NCBI GenBank assembly: GCA_002348265.1
Contig: DEAT01000022.1
Span: 73,748 to 137,747 of the forward strand
From: Gemmatimonadales bacterium UBA2975
Lineage (GTDB): Bacteria; Gemmatimonadota; Gemmatimonadetes; Longimicrobiales; Gaopeijiaceae
DNA: 64,000 nt
Direction: 5' to 3'
Under the pieces are notes generated by a model. That model saw nothing but the letters and a program-made list of their open reading frames with translations, was not told the origin of the DNA and did not search any database. This document shows positions 7,909 to 16,786 of this stretch, one piece after another. The stretch's first letter is position 1; each line of letters begins with the position of its first letter. The translations under genes and the position numbers were made by a program.

Positions 7909-9045
7909 ATGACCAAGCCTGCAAAGATGAAGAGTGCTCTCTTGGCTGATCTTTTAGAGTTGGGCGGCGTGGTGACAGAGTACCATGGCAGAACTCTTAT
8001 CCGTCACTTTGGAGATCCTTCCGGCGAATATGTTGCTGCGACAGAGGCGGCGGCTGTTTTCGATCGGAGTCACAGGGCTCGATTGACAGTATCTGGAAGA
8101 TCCCCAGGCCAGATGCTCAGTGGTCTGCTGACCGGTCGAATACCTGAGGCGCCATCGAGTGACAACTCCGTTACGAATGGTACTGGAACGTATCATGCCG
8201 TTCTCACCGCTAAGGGAAAGATGATTTCTGACCTCTGGGCTTACCGGTTGGGGAATGAGGAGAGGGAGGTGTATCTGCTGGATGTGCCAGTTGCTGGCCT
8301 GTCCGGGTTACGAGAACATTTACAGAGATTTCTGCCACCGCGGTTGGCCACAGTCAATGACGTTTCGGCTGAGACCGCTGCGATCTCAGTAGTCGGGCCG
8401 GACTCGATTCTGATGCTTGCAAGGCTGGCTCTTGGCCGCAGTGTCGAGCAAGCCTCTCTAGATACGGCGGGTGAAGGTGCGTGGTTCTGTTCCGGCGCTC
8501 CAGAATCAAGCTCAGATTTTCCATCAGATGGAACAATGGTAGTCCGGACAGAGGAGGTCTGGCCCAATGCTTGGACTGTGTTCGGTCCCGCAGATGCGCT
8601 ACGCGCGCTTTGGCTCGAGCTAGCGGCGGAGGGAGCGAAGCCTTCTGGCCTCGGTGTTTGGACCACCCTGCGTGTTGAGGCAGGAAGACCAGCCTTTGGC
8701 ACTGATATGGATGAAAACACGTTACCACCCGAAGTCGGCCATGTTGCGAGGGCTATCGACCACACGAAGGGGTGCTATACGGGTCAAGAAGTCATAGTGC
8801 GTATCCGAGACCGGGGTCACGTGAACAAACATCTTCGCCTGCTGGACTTAGGTGACATGCCCGCGCCCCGCTGTGGCTCGGAGCTCATTGCGTCTGATGG
8901 GTCTGGCAAGGTTGTGGGAAACCTCACTTCGGTGGTTCAATCTCCTCGGGCCCAAGGTGTAGTTGCACTGGGGTACGTGAGGAGAGGAGTCAGCACCGTT
9001 TTCTTGGGCGATCGCTCAGTTGTGGTTGATGAGACCGAAGACTGA
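7909..9045 (+). CDS. ygfZ: YgfZ/GcvT-like folate-binding protein
   Basis: YgfZ-type protein (378 residues) of the GcvT fold, known to bind folate and to support assembly or repair of certain Fe-S enzymes such as MiaB. The diagnostic motif KGCYTGQEV places the conserved Cys at about residue 289. I chose ATG 7909 over an in-frame ATG at 7885 because AGGAGGGGGAGAGGG lies just before it, inside the end of the preceding gene. It is not the glycine-cleavage T protein: the K-G-C-Y-x-G-Q-E motif is specific to YgfZ, and gcvH/gcvP are more than 20 kb away. It shares an operon with the SirB1-like gene. Confidence 0.85.
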   Translation: MTKPAKMKSALLADLLELGGVVTEYHGRTLIRHFGDPSGEYVAATEAAAVFDRSHRARLTVSGRSPGQMLSGLLTGRIPEAPSSDNSVTNGTGTYHAVLTAKGKMISDLWAYRLGNEEREVYLLDVPVAGLSGLREHLQRFLPPRLATVNDVSAETAAISVVGPDSILMLARLALGRSVEQASLDTAGEGAWFCSGAPESSSDFPSDGTMVVRTEEVWPNAWTVFGPADALRALWLELAAEGAKPSGLGVWTTLRVEAGRPAFGTDMDENTLPPEVGHVARAIDHTKGCYTGQEVIVRIRDRGHVNKHLRLLDLGDMPAPRCGSELIASDGSGKVVGNLTSVVQSPRAQGVVALGYVRRGVSTVFLGDRSVVVDETED

Positions 9046-9099
9046 AATCAAATCTTCGGCTACTCTGTTTCGAGTCGCGATAGTGACCCCAATCTTCAC

Positions 9100-10089
9100 T
9101 TAGACAGATTGAGCGAGACGGTCCGAGACGATTAAATGTCCGTGTTCCCGACCGTTTTCAATGAAGATTTTGTTTGCGTTATGGCCTGCAGCGATGACTC
9201 CAGCGATGTACAGTCCGGGGACATCAGTCATCATGTTGTTCTTGTTGTGACTGGGAATGCCCGTCTCTTTGTCGATTGATACGCCAAGCATGGCGAGTTG
9301 CTTTTGGTCCGATTGCCAGCCTGTCATTGCGACAACAAAGTCGTTTTGGATTTCCGTTTCAGCACCATTTTCTTCGGACCGTAAAATAACAGTCGACGGT
9401 TTGACTTCAGCCACTCTGTGTTTCCAGTACACTGGGATTTCACCGAGTTCCAGACGATTGTTGATGTCTGGCACGACCCATGGCTTTACGCCCCGATCTA
9501 TAGTGTCCCCGAAGTGGACGAGACTGACGCGTACACCGTTCCGATACATTTCTAGAGCTGCCTCTACTGCAGAGTTTCCGGCACCGACGACAAGAACCTC
9601 CTGCTCGTAGTAGGGATAGGGCTCGTGATAGTAGTGTTTGACTTTTTCCAGTTCTTCCCCGGGGACATTTAGATAGTTCGGGGTCTGGAAACCACCGGTC
9701 GCGACCACAACGGCAGCGCTTTTATGATCATACACCGATCCATCGTTCTTACTAGTCTGGACCAAGAAATTGCCTTGCTCGCCAGAAATCGAGGTCACCT
9801 CTTCGTATTGGTGAACGTCCAGGTTCCAGTGTTGAACGACCTTTCGGTAGTACGCCAGGGCCTCACGACGGGTGGGCTTTGCATCTGGAATTGTGAACGG
9901 AACATCCCCTACCTCCAGCTTCGTAGCCGTGCTGAAGAAAGTCATGTAGTGCGGATAGCTCAGAAGTGAGTTCGTAATTGCTCCGCGCTCGAAAAGGGCA
10001 CACCCAAGTCCGGCATTTGCGGCGGCGGCCCCGACGGCGATCCCGCATGGCCCGGCGCCTACTACAATCAAGTCATATCTGTCATTCAT
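9100..10089 (-). CDS. ypdA: YpdA-family bacillithiol disulfide reductase
   Basis: FAD/NAD(P)H pyridine nucleotide oxidoreductase of 329 residues. It has an N-terminal FAD Rossmann motif (VGAGPCGIAVGAA), a second nucleotide motif (VVGAGNSAVEAALEMYR, about residue 168) and a C-terminal GLYIAGVI segment. There is no CxxC redox centre, which separates it from thioredoxin reductase. YpdA/Bdr proteins of this size reduce oxidised bacillithiol (BSSB) using NADPH. If that holds, the organism should also carry bshA, bshB and bshC, none of which is in the window. It stands alone, divergent from the small gene at 10152. Confidence 0.85.
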   Translation of the reverse strand: MNDRYDLIVVGAGPCGIAVGAAAANAGLGCALFERGAITNSLLSYPHYMTFFSTATKLEVGDVPFTIPDAKPTRREALAYYRKVVQHWNLDVHQYEEVTSISGEQGNFLVQTSKNDGSVYDHKSAAVVVATGGFQTPNYLNVPGEELEKVKHYYHEPYPYYEQEVLVVGAGNSAVEAALEMYRNGVRVSLVHFGDTIDRGVKPWVVPDINNRLELGEIPVYWKHRVAEVKPSTVILRSEENGAETEIQNDFVVAMTGWQSDQKQLAMLGVSIDKETGIPSHNKNNMMTDVPGLYIAGVIAAGHNANKIFIENGREHGHLIVSDRLAQSV

Positions 10090-10151
10090 TGCATCACGTT
10101 ACCCTTTCTCCAACATCTGTTCCAGCTTGTCAATAATTAGCAGAATTCGTC

Positions 10152-10409
10152 ATGACAACAGCCGAGTCCGAAGCCCGAAAGGCCCTAAATCGACTGCGTC
10201 GTGCGCTTGAGAAAGCCCAACGAGAGATGGTTGAACTCGAAGGTGCACTCACGCACGCCGAGGGGACCGATTTCCCGTCTGATCTTTACGAAGGCATGAA
10301 TCTATCCATCCGACAATTACTTGATTTTACTGACGACGAAGCGACACGGCTTCAGGAAAAGATTTTGCACTTGGGAGGACTTGAAGCAGGAAGGGTACGG
10401 AGAGGTTGA
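10152..10409 (+). CDS. small hypothetical helical protein
   Basis: I do not recognise this 85-residue protein. It is strongly charged and predicted to be mostly alpha-helical, with heptad-like Leu spacing in ALNRLRRALEKAQREM and a second helix near the end (EATRLQEKILHLGG). There is no signal peptide or membrane segment. It is divergent from the ypdA-like gene with a 62-bp gap and converges on the DUF5916 gene. The amino-acid composition looks like real coding sequence, but no ribosome binding site is evident. Confidence 0.55.
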   Translation: MTTAESEARKALNRLRRALEKAQREMVELEGALTHAEGTDFPSDLYEGMNLSIRQLLDFTDDEATRLQEKILHLGGLEAGRVRRG

Positions 10410-10485
10410 TCGAGAGGCGCTACAGGTGCCTTCTAAAGGGCTCGGTTCCTTGAAAGTGACGCAGGCTCAGAGGGTACAGTGAGCC

Positions 10486-12870
10486 CTAAAAGCGATAGGT
10501 GTAGTTGAGTTTAATTGATACCCCTCGCGACAACGTGTTGTAACCGAGGGTATTGGGATCGAGTAGGTCGAGTAACTCCCTGCGCCAGTTTTGTGTGAAC
10601 ACGAAGTAGATGTCGTTGCCTGGTTTAACGATCCAGCGGAGGCGGGAGAAGAGGCCCACGATATTGGACTGATCATCGTACTGCAGTTGTCCTGTGATTG
10701 CGACCCATGGTGAGGGGTTCCAGTCGGTAGATATTTCGTACAGTGACGCCGTGAATTCACCACCGGGAAGTTGAACGTCGTTGTACTGAATGTTGGTCGA
10801 GAGGCTTATACCAGGATTTGGACGAAAGCTTAGGCGGCCGCCGTATTGCTGGCGGTTTCCATTCCAGAAGCCACCTATGGTTGCACCTCCGAACAGCGAG
10901 ACCCGTCGGCGCCCAGCAGTTCGACCGAAAACCCGGTACTCCCAGATCGTATAGTCGCCTGGTATGATTGTTAGTTCTCCGCTTGGGGAGAACTCTCTGT
11001 CTAGGTACTCGTATGTCTGTGTTGCGGTAACGTCGAAACCGTCGCCGCTTTCGAGGTCTACTCCTAAAAGGTTGAATTGCCATTGCCGCTCAGCTGTGCC
11101 TCCTCGTCCTCTCAGGAGGTACGGATCCGCACCTGGAAAGGCTGAGCTTAGGCTAACCAGTTCACGGAATTGCACCGAAAAATCCAGCCGGCGCAGCCAT
11201 GAGATTGACGGTGTCCGAGGTGCCCATCCGAACCGTGGCTCGATGCGCCGAAAATTGTTACGTGTGACGAAGCCGACGGCGGGGCTGTACCAGTCTCCGA
11301 ATTGACGATATGAAACGTGTGCGGTCCAGATGTCATTGGGATAGTTAAGTCGCGCTCCGTGGGCACTGAGGTCGTCAACGCCGAGATCGATGCGCTGAGG
11401 GTCAGCCAGACCGCGTGGGTTGGAATTCCAAACGAAGAACGCTTCAAGTTCGAGATTTTTGTTGCTGAGAAAGTTTCGGGTTTTAAAATCGAGGTCGATA
11501 CCTGCGGTATGCTGGTCGACCCCCTCTAGGTTTCCCGGGTCTTGAGTGGTCCTCCGGAGAGTGTAGATAGCCCCGATAGCTGACTGTTCCCACAGCTTTC
11601 TCCTAATCCGGGCGACAGTGAAGGCTTCACTGGGAACGGTGACATCCTGTTCGATAAACGTGTTGTAGTAATCCTGCTTTGCTGTGCCGATTTGATAAAA
11701 CCCAACTTCGAACGCGCCCGCCTGCCCTGTGAGGCGGGTTCCATAATTGATTGGGATCTGTTGACCTTGAGTTAGCCCTATACGTCGAGAGAAGAACGGG
11801 GAGGGTCCGCTTCTGGGGGCGAAGCTGAAGACGCCTGAGCCCTCGAGGAAGAAATCGCGCCGCTCGGGTAGTCGAATGGGAAATCGTGTCAGGTTTACAC
11901 GCCTCTGGTCACTTTCTACTTCTGCGAAGTCTGTGTTGACGCTTACTGAGGCGCGGAGGCTTGAGGTGAGGCTGTAATTGACATCCAACGAGATGTCACT
12001 AGGGTATGTAGTAGCATTGGGCGCAGTAGGATCGAGAGGATCTGCGGGAGTTACGTAGCGATAGTTTCCGATCGCCGATGGGACCGCCTCGAGCCCGAGC
12101 CCTTGTGACATACTGCGCAGGCCCTGCATACGGCCGGCGAAGACTGGCTTGAATAGCCCTTCGTTTCTTCGCCACCCTCTCCATAGAACCTCCTCGTTCT
12201 TTCGTCGGATCGTTCGTTGGAAATTGATGCCCCACTCCGATTCGTCCGGGTCAAAGTTGAGTGTCCGGAATGGGATCTGGATTTCTGCAGACCAACCATC
12301 TGGGCGGGTGGCGGTCCTTGCTTCCCAGATACCGTCCCATGCTTTGTTGATGCCTCCGCCGCGACCGGCTCCACCACGTCCGCCACCTCCGGTGATGACC
12401 CCATCACCCATCAGGCCGGCCGCGTTGATTTCGAAGAAGTAGCCAGTACGTCCATCCAGAAATGTGTCCAGGATCCACATGAAACGGTCATCGGTTCCCA
12501 GCGATGCGTCACGTTCACGCTGGAATGCTAGGATCTGTTCCGGGTCGTCGTAGACTATTGCCCCTATGTACAGGTGGTCTTCGTCGAATACGACACGGAT
12601 TTCAGTTGCCTCCGACGGTTCGTTGCCTTGAACTGGTTCCTGCTGCGTAAAGTCACTGATTGGCTTAGCACGCTGCCACGCGGCTTCGTCGATCCGTCCG
12701 TCGAGAGTGATTTCGAGGTTTCCAGATAATTCGAACGCCCGCAGTGGAGCACCTTCATCACTTGTTCTTGCAGAAGCGCTTGATTCCTCTTGCGCCTCAA
12801 TTGTGGCTGGAAGAGAGAGTCCAACCATTAGCAGTGTTAGAAAACCTGTATGACCGACAGGCCGCGTCAT
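10486..12870 (-). CDS. DUF5916 outer-membrane protein with CBM9-like domain
   Basis: Predicted exported protein of 794 residues. A signal peptide (hydrophobic LTLLMVGLSLPATIEAQ) is followed by a CBM9-like beta-sandwich (LDGRIDEAAW, VVFDEDHLYIGAIVYD, TGYFFEINAAG, EIQIPFRTL). The long C-terminal region alternates polar and hydrophobic residues as in an outer-membrane beta-barrel, and the last residue is Phe (YTYRF), as is usual for such proteins. This is the DUF5916 architecture common in Bacteroidota, Gemmatimonadota and Acidobacteriota; its function is unknown. A glycine-rich GGGGRGGAGRGGG loop sits within the CBM-like part. The gene is monocistronic and divergent from the LuxE-like gene. Confidence 0.85.
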   Translation of the reverse strand: MTRPVGHTGFLTLLMVGLSLPATIEAQEESSASARTSDEGAPLRAFELSGNLEITLDGRIDEAAWQRAKPISDFTQQEPVQGNEPSEATEIRVVFDEDHLYIGAIVYDDPEQILAFQRERDASLGTDDRFMWILDTFLDGRTGYFFEINAAGLMGDGVITGGGGRGGAGRGGGINKAWDGIWEARTATRPDGWSAEIQIPFRTLNFDPDESEWGINFQRTIRRKNEEVLWRGWRRNEGLFKPVFAGRMQGLRSMSQGLGLEAVPSAIGNYRYVTPADPLDPTAPNATTYPSDISLDVNYSLTSSLRASVSVNTDFAEVESDQRRVNLTRFPIRLPERRDFFLEGSGVFSFAPRSGPSPFFSRRIGLTQGQQIPINYGTRLTGQAGAFEVGFYQIGTAKQDYYNTFIEQDVTVPSEAFTVARIRRKLWEQSAIGAIYTLRRTTQDPGNLEGVDQHTAGIDLDFKTRNFLSNKNLELEAFFVWNSNPRGLADPQRIDLGVDDLSAHGARLNYPNDIWTAHVSYRQFGDWYSPAVGFVTRNNFRRIEPRFGWAPRTPSISWLRRLDFSVQFRELVSLSSAFPGADPYLLRGRGGTAERQWQFNLLGVDLESGDGFDVTATQTYEYLDREFSPSGELTIIPGDYTIWEYRVFGRTAGRRRVSLFGGATIGGFWNGNRQQYGGRLSFRPNPGISLSTNIQYNDVQLPGGEFTASLYEISTDWNPSPWVAITGQLQYDDQSNIVGLFSRLRWIVKPGNDIYFVFTQNWRRELLDLLDPNTLGYNTLSRGVSIKLNYTYRF

Positions 12871-12971
12871 GCGGGACTCCGGTTTTTGAGCAACTTTGTA
12901 AGGTAGTTGTGTAACAAAACGATGACACCTTTGAGGTCGTCGATGTTGTCTCTCAAGTCTAGCTTTCTGGT

Positions 12972-14099
12972 ATGTCGAACGAATGGGAGTTACTCGCAGG
13001 GCGCCTAGAGGATTGCTTAATGGGTGTGTCAGGGGGTGTCGATGGGCTGGAACCCTGGAAAGAAAAAGCTTTTCAGGGGCTTGCCCAAGAGGTCTTCGGT
13101 TGGCAGTTCGAACTATGTGCCCCCTACCGTTCTTTTTGCAAGCAACGCGGAGTTACGCCCTCGTCGGTGTCTGATTGGCGCGAGATTCCTGCGGTTCCAA
13201 CCACGGCATTCAAATACGTCAATCTAGTATCGACCCCCTACACCAGTATTTCTCGAAAGCCAGACGCAGCATTTTACACGAGTGGAACTACGCTTGGTTC
13301 AGAGCACAGAGGGTGCCATTTCGTGCCGCGTGTAAGTCTATATCGGGCGGCGTTTCATCAGCCGTTCCGGCGGGCTCTCTTGCCCGACGTCGAGGAAATC
13401 AGGATCATCTCGCTGATCCCTTCACCGATCTCAGCCCCGCACTCCTCCCTGTCGTGGATGGTTGGTATGGCTGCAGACGCTTTTGCGTACGAAGTAGATT
13501 GGCTAGTCCAGCCGAATGGAGAATGGACTAGAGGCCCATTCGATGTGTTGCGTGCCGCTAGTGAAGAAGAGGAGCCAGTTCTCGTCCTTGGCACGGCTCT
13601 CGCTTTCTTACATCTCAAAGAGGCAGCTGATGAGCCGAGTGTTTCTCTCCCGACGGGTTCCCGGGCTATGGTGACTGGAGGATTCAAAGGCGTTAGTCGG
13701 GCTATCGGACGTTCTGAGCTATACTCGACAATCACCGATTACACCGGAATTGCTAGAGACAGGATAGTGAATGAGTACGGTATGACCGAACTTCTGTCAC
13801 AGATGTATGAGCCTGTATTAACAGAAGGAACAAGGGCAGCGGGAAGATTGGAAGCGCCGCCGTGGCTTGGTGTTCGCGTTCTTGATCCGACCACACTCGA
13901 GGATCAACCGGAAGGTGAGCAAGGAATTATCTCTTTCTTTGATTTAGCCAATCTAGGCTCAGTGAGTCACGTTCTCACCGAGGATCTAGGCGTCTTAGAG
14001 GAGGGTCGGCTGGCAGTGTCGGGGCGAGTACCCGGTTCAGAGCCGCGGGGGTGTTCTCGTGCGATGGATGACTTGATGTCTGGTGGCGGTCGCTTGTGA
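12972..14099 (+). CDS. LuxE-like acyl-protein synthetase
   Basis: Protein of 375 residues resembling LuxE, which activates a fatty acid with ATP and holds it as an acyl group for LuxC. Visible family features are the N-terminal helix with FGWQFELCAPYRSFC, the IPAVPTTAFK segment, the adenylation-type YTSGTT motif near residue 100, and the YGMTELLSQMYEP segment, typical of the ANL-like fold. It overlaps the LuxC-like gene by four bases (GTGA), so the two are translationally coupled and probably act together. No luxA, luxB or luxD is nearby, so bioluminescence is not implied; the natural substrate is unknown. Confidence 0.82.
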   Translation: MSNEWELLAGRLEDCLMGVSGGVDGLEPWKEKAFQGLAQEVFGWQFELCAPYRSFCKQRGVTPSSVSDWREIPAVPTTAFKYVNLVSTPYTSISRKPDAAFYTSGTTLGSEHRGCHFVPRVSLYRAAFHQPFRRALLPDVEEIRIISLIPSPISAPHSSLSWMVGMAADAFAYEVDWLVQPNGEWTRGPFDVLRAASEEEEPVLVLGTALAFLHLKEAADEPSVSLPTGSRAMVTGGFKGVSRAIGRSELYSTITDYTGIARDRIVNEYGMTELLSQMYEPVLTEGTRAAGRLEAPPWLGVRVLDPTTLEDQPEGEQGIISFFDLANLGSVSHVLTEDLGVLEEGRLAVSGRVPGSEPRGCSRAMDDLMSGGGRL

Positions 14100-15436
14100 G
14101 CGTGAATCGTGATGCGGAGCTAGCGCAAATCAATGAAGCGAAGGTGGCTCTGCAACAAGCAAGGCCGGCGATTCTGTCTAGGCCAGTTGCTGAAATCGCG
14201 GATGTGCTGGGCCGAGTGGGTGAACGTTTTTCTAATCCGGATGATCAGCTTAGGAGGATGGCCTTGGACAAGCTGCCCTCTGAGGCCAAGCTATCTCGTG
14301 AGCTTGCCGAGGTCGTTCTTGATGGAATGGCTGCAGGATGGACGCGGGAAGCTCTGTCTATCCTGCTCAAGAGCGAGTTTTCTGACCCAGCCTTGCTGGA
14401 TGGTCTAGTCAGGGTCCAGCAGAAAGGTCATGAAAAGTCTTTGTCAGTTCCTAGTCTTATGGCGGTAGGTCCAACGCTATGCGTTCAGGTTTCGTCCGGG
14501 AGCGTTCCTGGTGTGGGAGTGAATGCACTTATTCGGAGTCTGCTAGTTAAGGCCCCAACCCTTATAAAACCTGGAGCTGGAGACGTGGTTTTAACCCAAC
14601 TCTTTGCCGAGGCGCTCCGTGACGCAGATGCCGAGCTTGGGTCCGCGGTTGCGGTGCGTTACTGGTCGGGCGGAAAGGATCACGAGCTAACGAAACAAGC
14701 GGTCGCAGGTGCAGATGCCGTCGTTGTCTACGGATCAGATGAGTCGGTTTTGTCAGTCCAAGGCATGCTTCCCGTGTCATGTCGATTCATCGCGTACCAT
14801 CACCGCTTTGGAATCGGCATCGTTGGCAGAGAGAAGCTAAGAGACAGCATGGAGGATCTAGCCAGTGAAGTCGCCCGAGCGGTTGCCATGTTCGAAAATC
14901 GTGGCTGCGTCTGTCCCCAAGTGCTCTTCGTGGAACGGGGTGAGGACGTGGAGGTCGAAGCGTTCGCACACCTTATTGCCGAGTCTTTCGAAAGGCTCGC
15001 TTGCGAGTGGCCGTCACACGTAGAGCCGGTGTTCGCTGATCGAGAGAGTGCCCTTCTTCGTCAGGTCCGAGATACGATTGAGATTCACCAGGCTGCTGGC
15101 TCTGTGAGGATGCTACACGGAGGTATAGAGAATTGGACCGTTGTTTCCGAGTTGGATTTACTCCAGTTACCCTTTCTGCCGGGACGATCTTTGAGGATTC
15201 GGCCCGTGCAAAACCTCGAGGATGTGCCGTCCCTTCTAGGCGAGTCCTGTCGTCACATTCAAAGTGTTGGGTATGCGGTGGCGGAAGATCGCGTTGATGA
15301 CATCGCCGTTTTGTTTGGTCGCGCCGGAGCATCACGGGTTGTTCCCTTTGATGCTATGAGTTTTCCACCAGCGTGGTGGCTTCATGACGGACAAGGACCT
15401 TTGAGAGCTCTGATTGGATGGGTCGAAGTCCAATGA
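14096..15436 (+). CDS. LuxC-like acyl-CoA/acyl-protein reductase
   Basis: Predicted LuxC-family reductase (446 residues), an NADPH-dependent enzyme of the aldehyde dehydrogenase fold that turns an activated acyl group into a fatty aldehyde. The catalytic Cys is probably Cys271 in FENRGCVCPQ; Cys273 is an alternative. SVPSLMAVGPTLCVQVSSGSVPG is the characteristic LuxC nucleotide-binding region. The start is a GTG overlapping the stop of the LuxE-like gene. With LuxE it would give an acid-to-aldehyde reductase complex. Whether the aldehyde serves lipid, pigment or secondary metabolism cannot be told from the neighbours. Confidence 0.82.
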   Translation: MSVNRDAELAQINEAKVALQQARPAILSRPVAEIADVLGRVGERFSNPDDQLRRMALDKLPSEAKLSRELAEVVLDGMAAGWTREALSILLKSEFSDPALLDGLVRVQQKGHEKSLSVPSLMAVGPTLCVQVSSGSVPGVGVNALIRSLLVKAPTLIKPGAGDVVLTQLFAEALRDADAELGSAVAVRYWSGGKDHELTKQAVAGADAVVVYGSDESVLSVQGMLPVSCRFIAYHHRFGIGIVGREKLRDSMEDLASEVARAVAMFENRGCVCPQVLFVERGEDVEVEAFAHLIAESFERLACEWPSHVEPVFADRESALLRQVRDTIEIHQAAGSVRMLHGGIENWTVVSELDLLQLPFLPGRSLRIRPVQNLEDVPSLLGESCRHIQSVGYAVAEDRVDDIAVLFGRAGASRVVPFDAMSFPPAWWLHDGQGPLRALIGWVEVQ

Positions 15437-15447
15437 GCCGGCCTAAC

Positions 15448-15645
15448 TCAGTCTTCGTCTCCCGGCTGTTGCTCGGTGCGCCATATGACCATCTGGCGTC
15501 CACCTCGAGGGTTCTCCTCGACTCGGACGGTTAACTCATCACCTTCATCAATTCCCAGATCTTCCCGCATATCCTGCGGGATTGTCACACGCCCACCGAC
15601 ACCTACACTGACGTCCGTGTAATAAAGCGTTCGGTAAATGGCCAT
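15448..15645 (-). CDS. AbrB/SpoVT-like DNA-binding protein
   Basis: Small protein of 65 residues with the AbrB swapped-hairpin motif: GVGGRVTIPQDMREDLGIDEGDELTV. Such proteins are transition-state regulators or antitoxins. I chose ATG 15645 because AGGAG sits a few bases upstream; a longer in-frame reading to 15723 has no such site. No toxin gene (PIN, MazF or similar) is adjacent, so it is more likely a stand-alone regulator than half of a toxin-antitoxin pair. It converges on the LuxC-like gene with only 11 bp between the stops. Confidence 0.8.
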   Translation of the reverse strand: MAIYRTLYYTDVSVGVGGRVTIPQDMREDLGIDEGDELTVRVEENPRGGRQMVIWRTEQQPGDED

Positions 15646-15802
15646 CGAAACTCCTGTGATCTCAATCTTGGAGGCCGTCAATCTAAGTGAATTATCAAGG
15701 ATTTTGTACGGCGCGGAGAACATATTTCTTGCACCTGTACATAAACCCCTTAATCAACTTCGTTTACACTAGCTGCGCTAAAGCCCCCAAGTAACGAGGA
15801 AC

Positions 15803-16786
15803 ATGAGCAAAGACAGCCTTGCCCTGCGTTTGGATGGTGTCACTAAAAGGTTTGGTGAAAACACGGCAGTGGACTCCTTCGACTTCGAAGTCCCGCGCGG
15901 TGTGATCTGTGGCTTGTTAGGGCCGAATGGCTCGGGGAAGACGACGAGCATTAGAATGATCATGGGCATCCTCGGACCGGACGAGGGCTCAGTCTCTCTC
16001 TTCGGAGAAGATCCTGATGTCGTTAGGCGGACGAAGGTGGGATACCTACCCGAGGAGCGCGGTGTATATAAGAAGATGAAGTGCCTTGAGCTGATCACCT
16101 TCCTTGGAGAGATCAGAGGACTGAGGCGGGGCGAAGCCCGGCGCCGGGGTGGCGACTGGCTTGACCGAATGGGCTTGACCGAATGGGTTGAGAAGAAAGT
16201 TGAGGATCTATCTAAGGGTATGCAGCAGAAGATTCAGTTCATTGGGACGGTAATCCATGAGCCAGAGCTGCTAATTCTTGACGAGCCATTTTCGGGTCTG
16301 GATCCGATCAATCAGGACGTGCTTGAGGAGATCGTTCGGGAGTATCACGAGCAAGGGACGACGATCGTTTTTTCGACGCACCTTATGGACCAAGCAGAGC
16401 GTCTGTGTGAGCGGGTGTGCCTTATCTCTAAATCAAAAAAAGTGCTCGATGGCGATTTAAAAGAGATTAAGGCGGCGGAAAGGCAAGGTGTCGTAGCCGT
16501 TGAGTTTGAGGGTCCGGATACCTGGATTCAGGGCCCAGAAATAGACCGGGTTGAGAGGAAAGAGGGCAGCCTGCGTCTCATTCTGAAGGATGGGCAGGAT
16601 CATCAGCAGATTTTGAATCGAGCGGTTGCTTCTGGGGCTAGGGTGGTGCGTTTCGAACTCATTGAGCCTCGCCTACATGAAATTTTTGTACGCCACGCCG
16701 GTGAGGGCTTGGCTGGCGATATCGGAATGGCTGACCGTCCACGATCAGCTTCTTCTAACGGGATTAGACACTTCGGGACAGTGTAG
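15803..16786 (+). CDS. ABC transporter ATP-binding protein (NatA-like)
   Basis: Cytoplasmic ATPase of 327 residues of an ABC-2 type exporter. Walker A GPNGSGKTTS (about residue 42), signature LSKGMQQKIQ (a variant of LSGGQ), Walker B LLILDEPFSGLDP and the H-loop STHLMDQAE are all present. The signature LSKGMQQK is typical of the NatA/YhaQ branch, whose best-known member exports sodium. The C-terminal about 80 residues form the extra domain seen in NatA-like proteins. GAGGAAC precedes the ATG. The permease gene begins at the base after the stop codon, so the two form an operon. Confidence 0.92.
   Translation: MSKDSLALRLDGVTKRFGENTAVDSFDFEVPRGVICGLLGPNGSGKTTSIRMIMGILGPDEGSVSLFGEDPDVVRRTKVGYLPEERGVYKKMKCLELITFLGEIRGLRRGEARRRGGDWLDRMGLTEWVEKKVEDLSKGMQQKIQFIGTVIHEPELLILDEPFSGLDPINQDVLEEIVREYHEQGTTIVFSTHLMDQAERLCERVCLISKSKKVLDGDLKEIKAAERQGVVAVEFEGPDTWIQGPEIDRVERKEGSLRLILKDGQDHQQILNRAVASGARVVRFELIEPRLHEIFVRHAGEGLAGDIGMADRPRSASSNGIRHFGTV

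Noticed and set aside
7909..9045. Glycine-cleavage T protein
   Set aside because: The KGCYTGQE motif is that of YgfZ and not of GcvT, and the gene is not near gcvH/gcvP.
15448..15723. AbrB gene as a toxin-antitoxin antitoxin with a longer N-terminus
   Set aside because: No toxin gene is adjacent, and the AGGAG site supports the shorter start at 15645.
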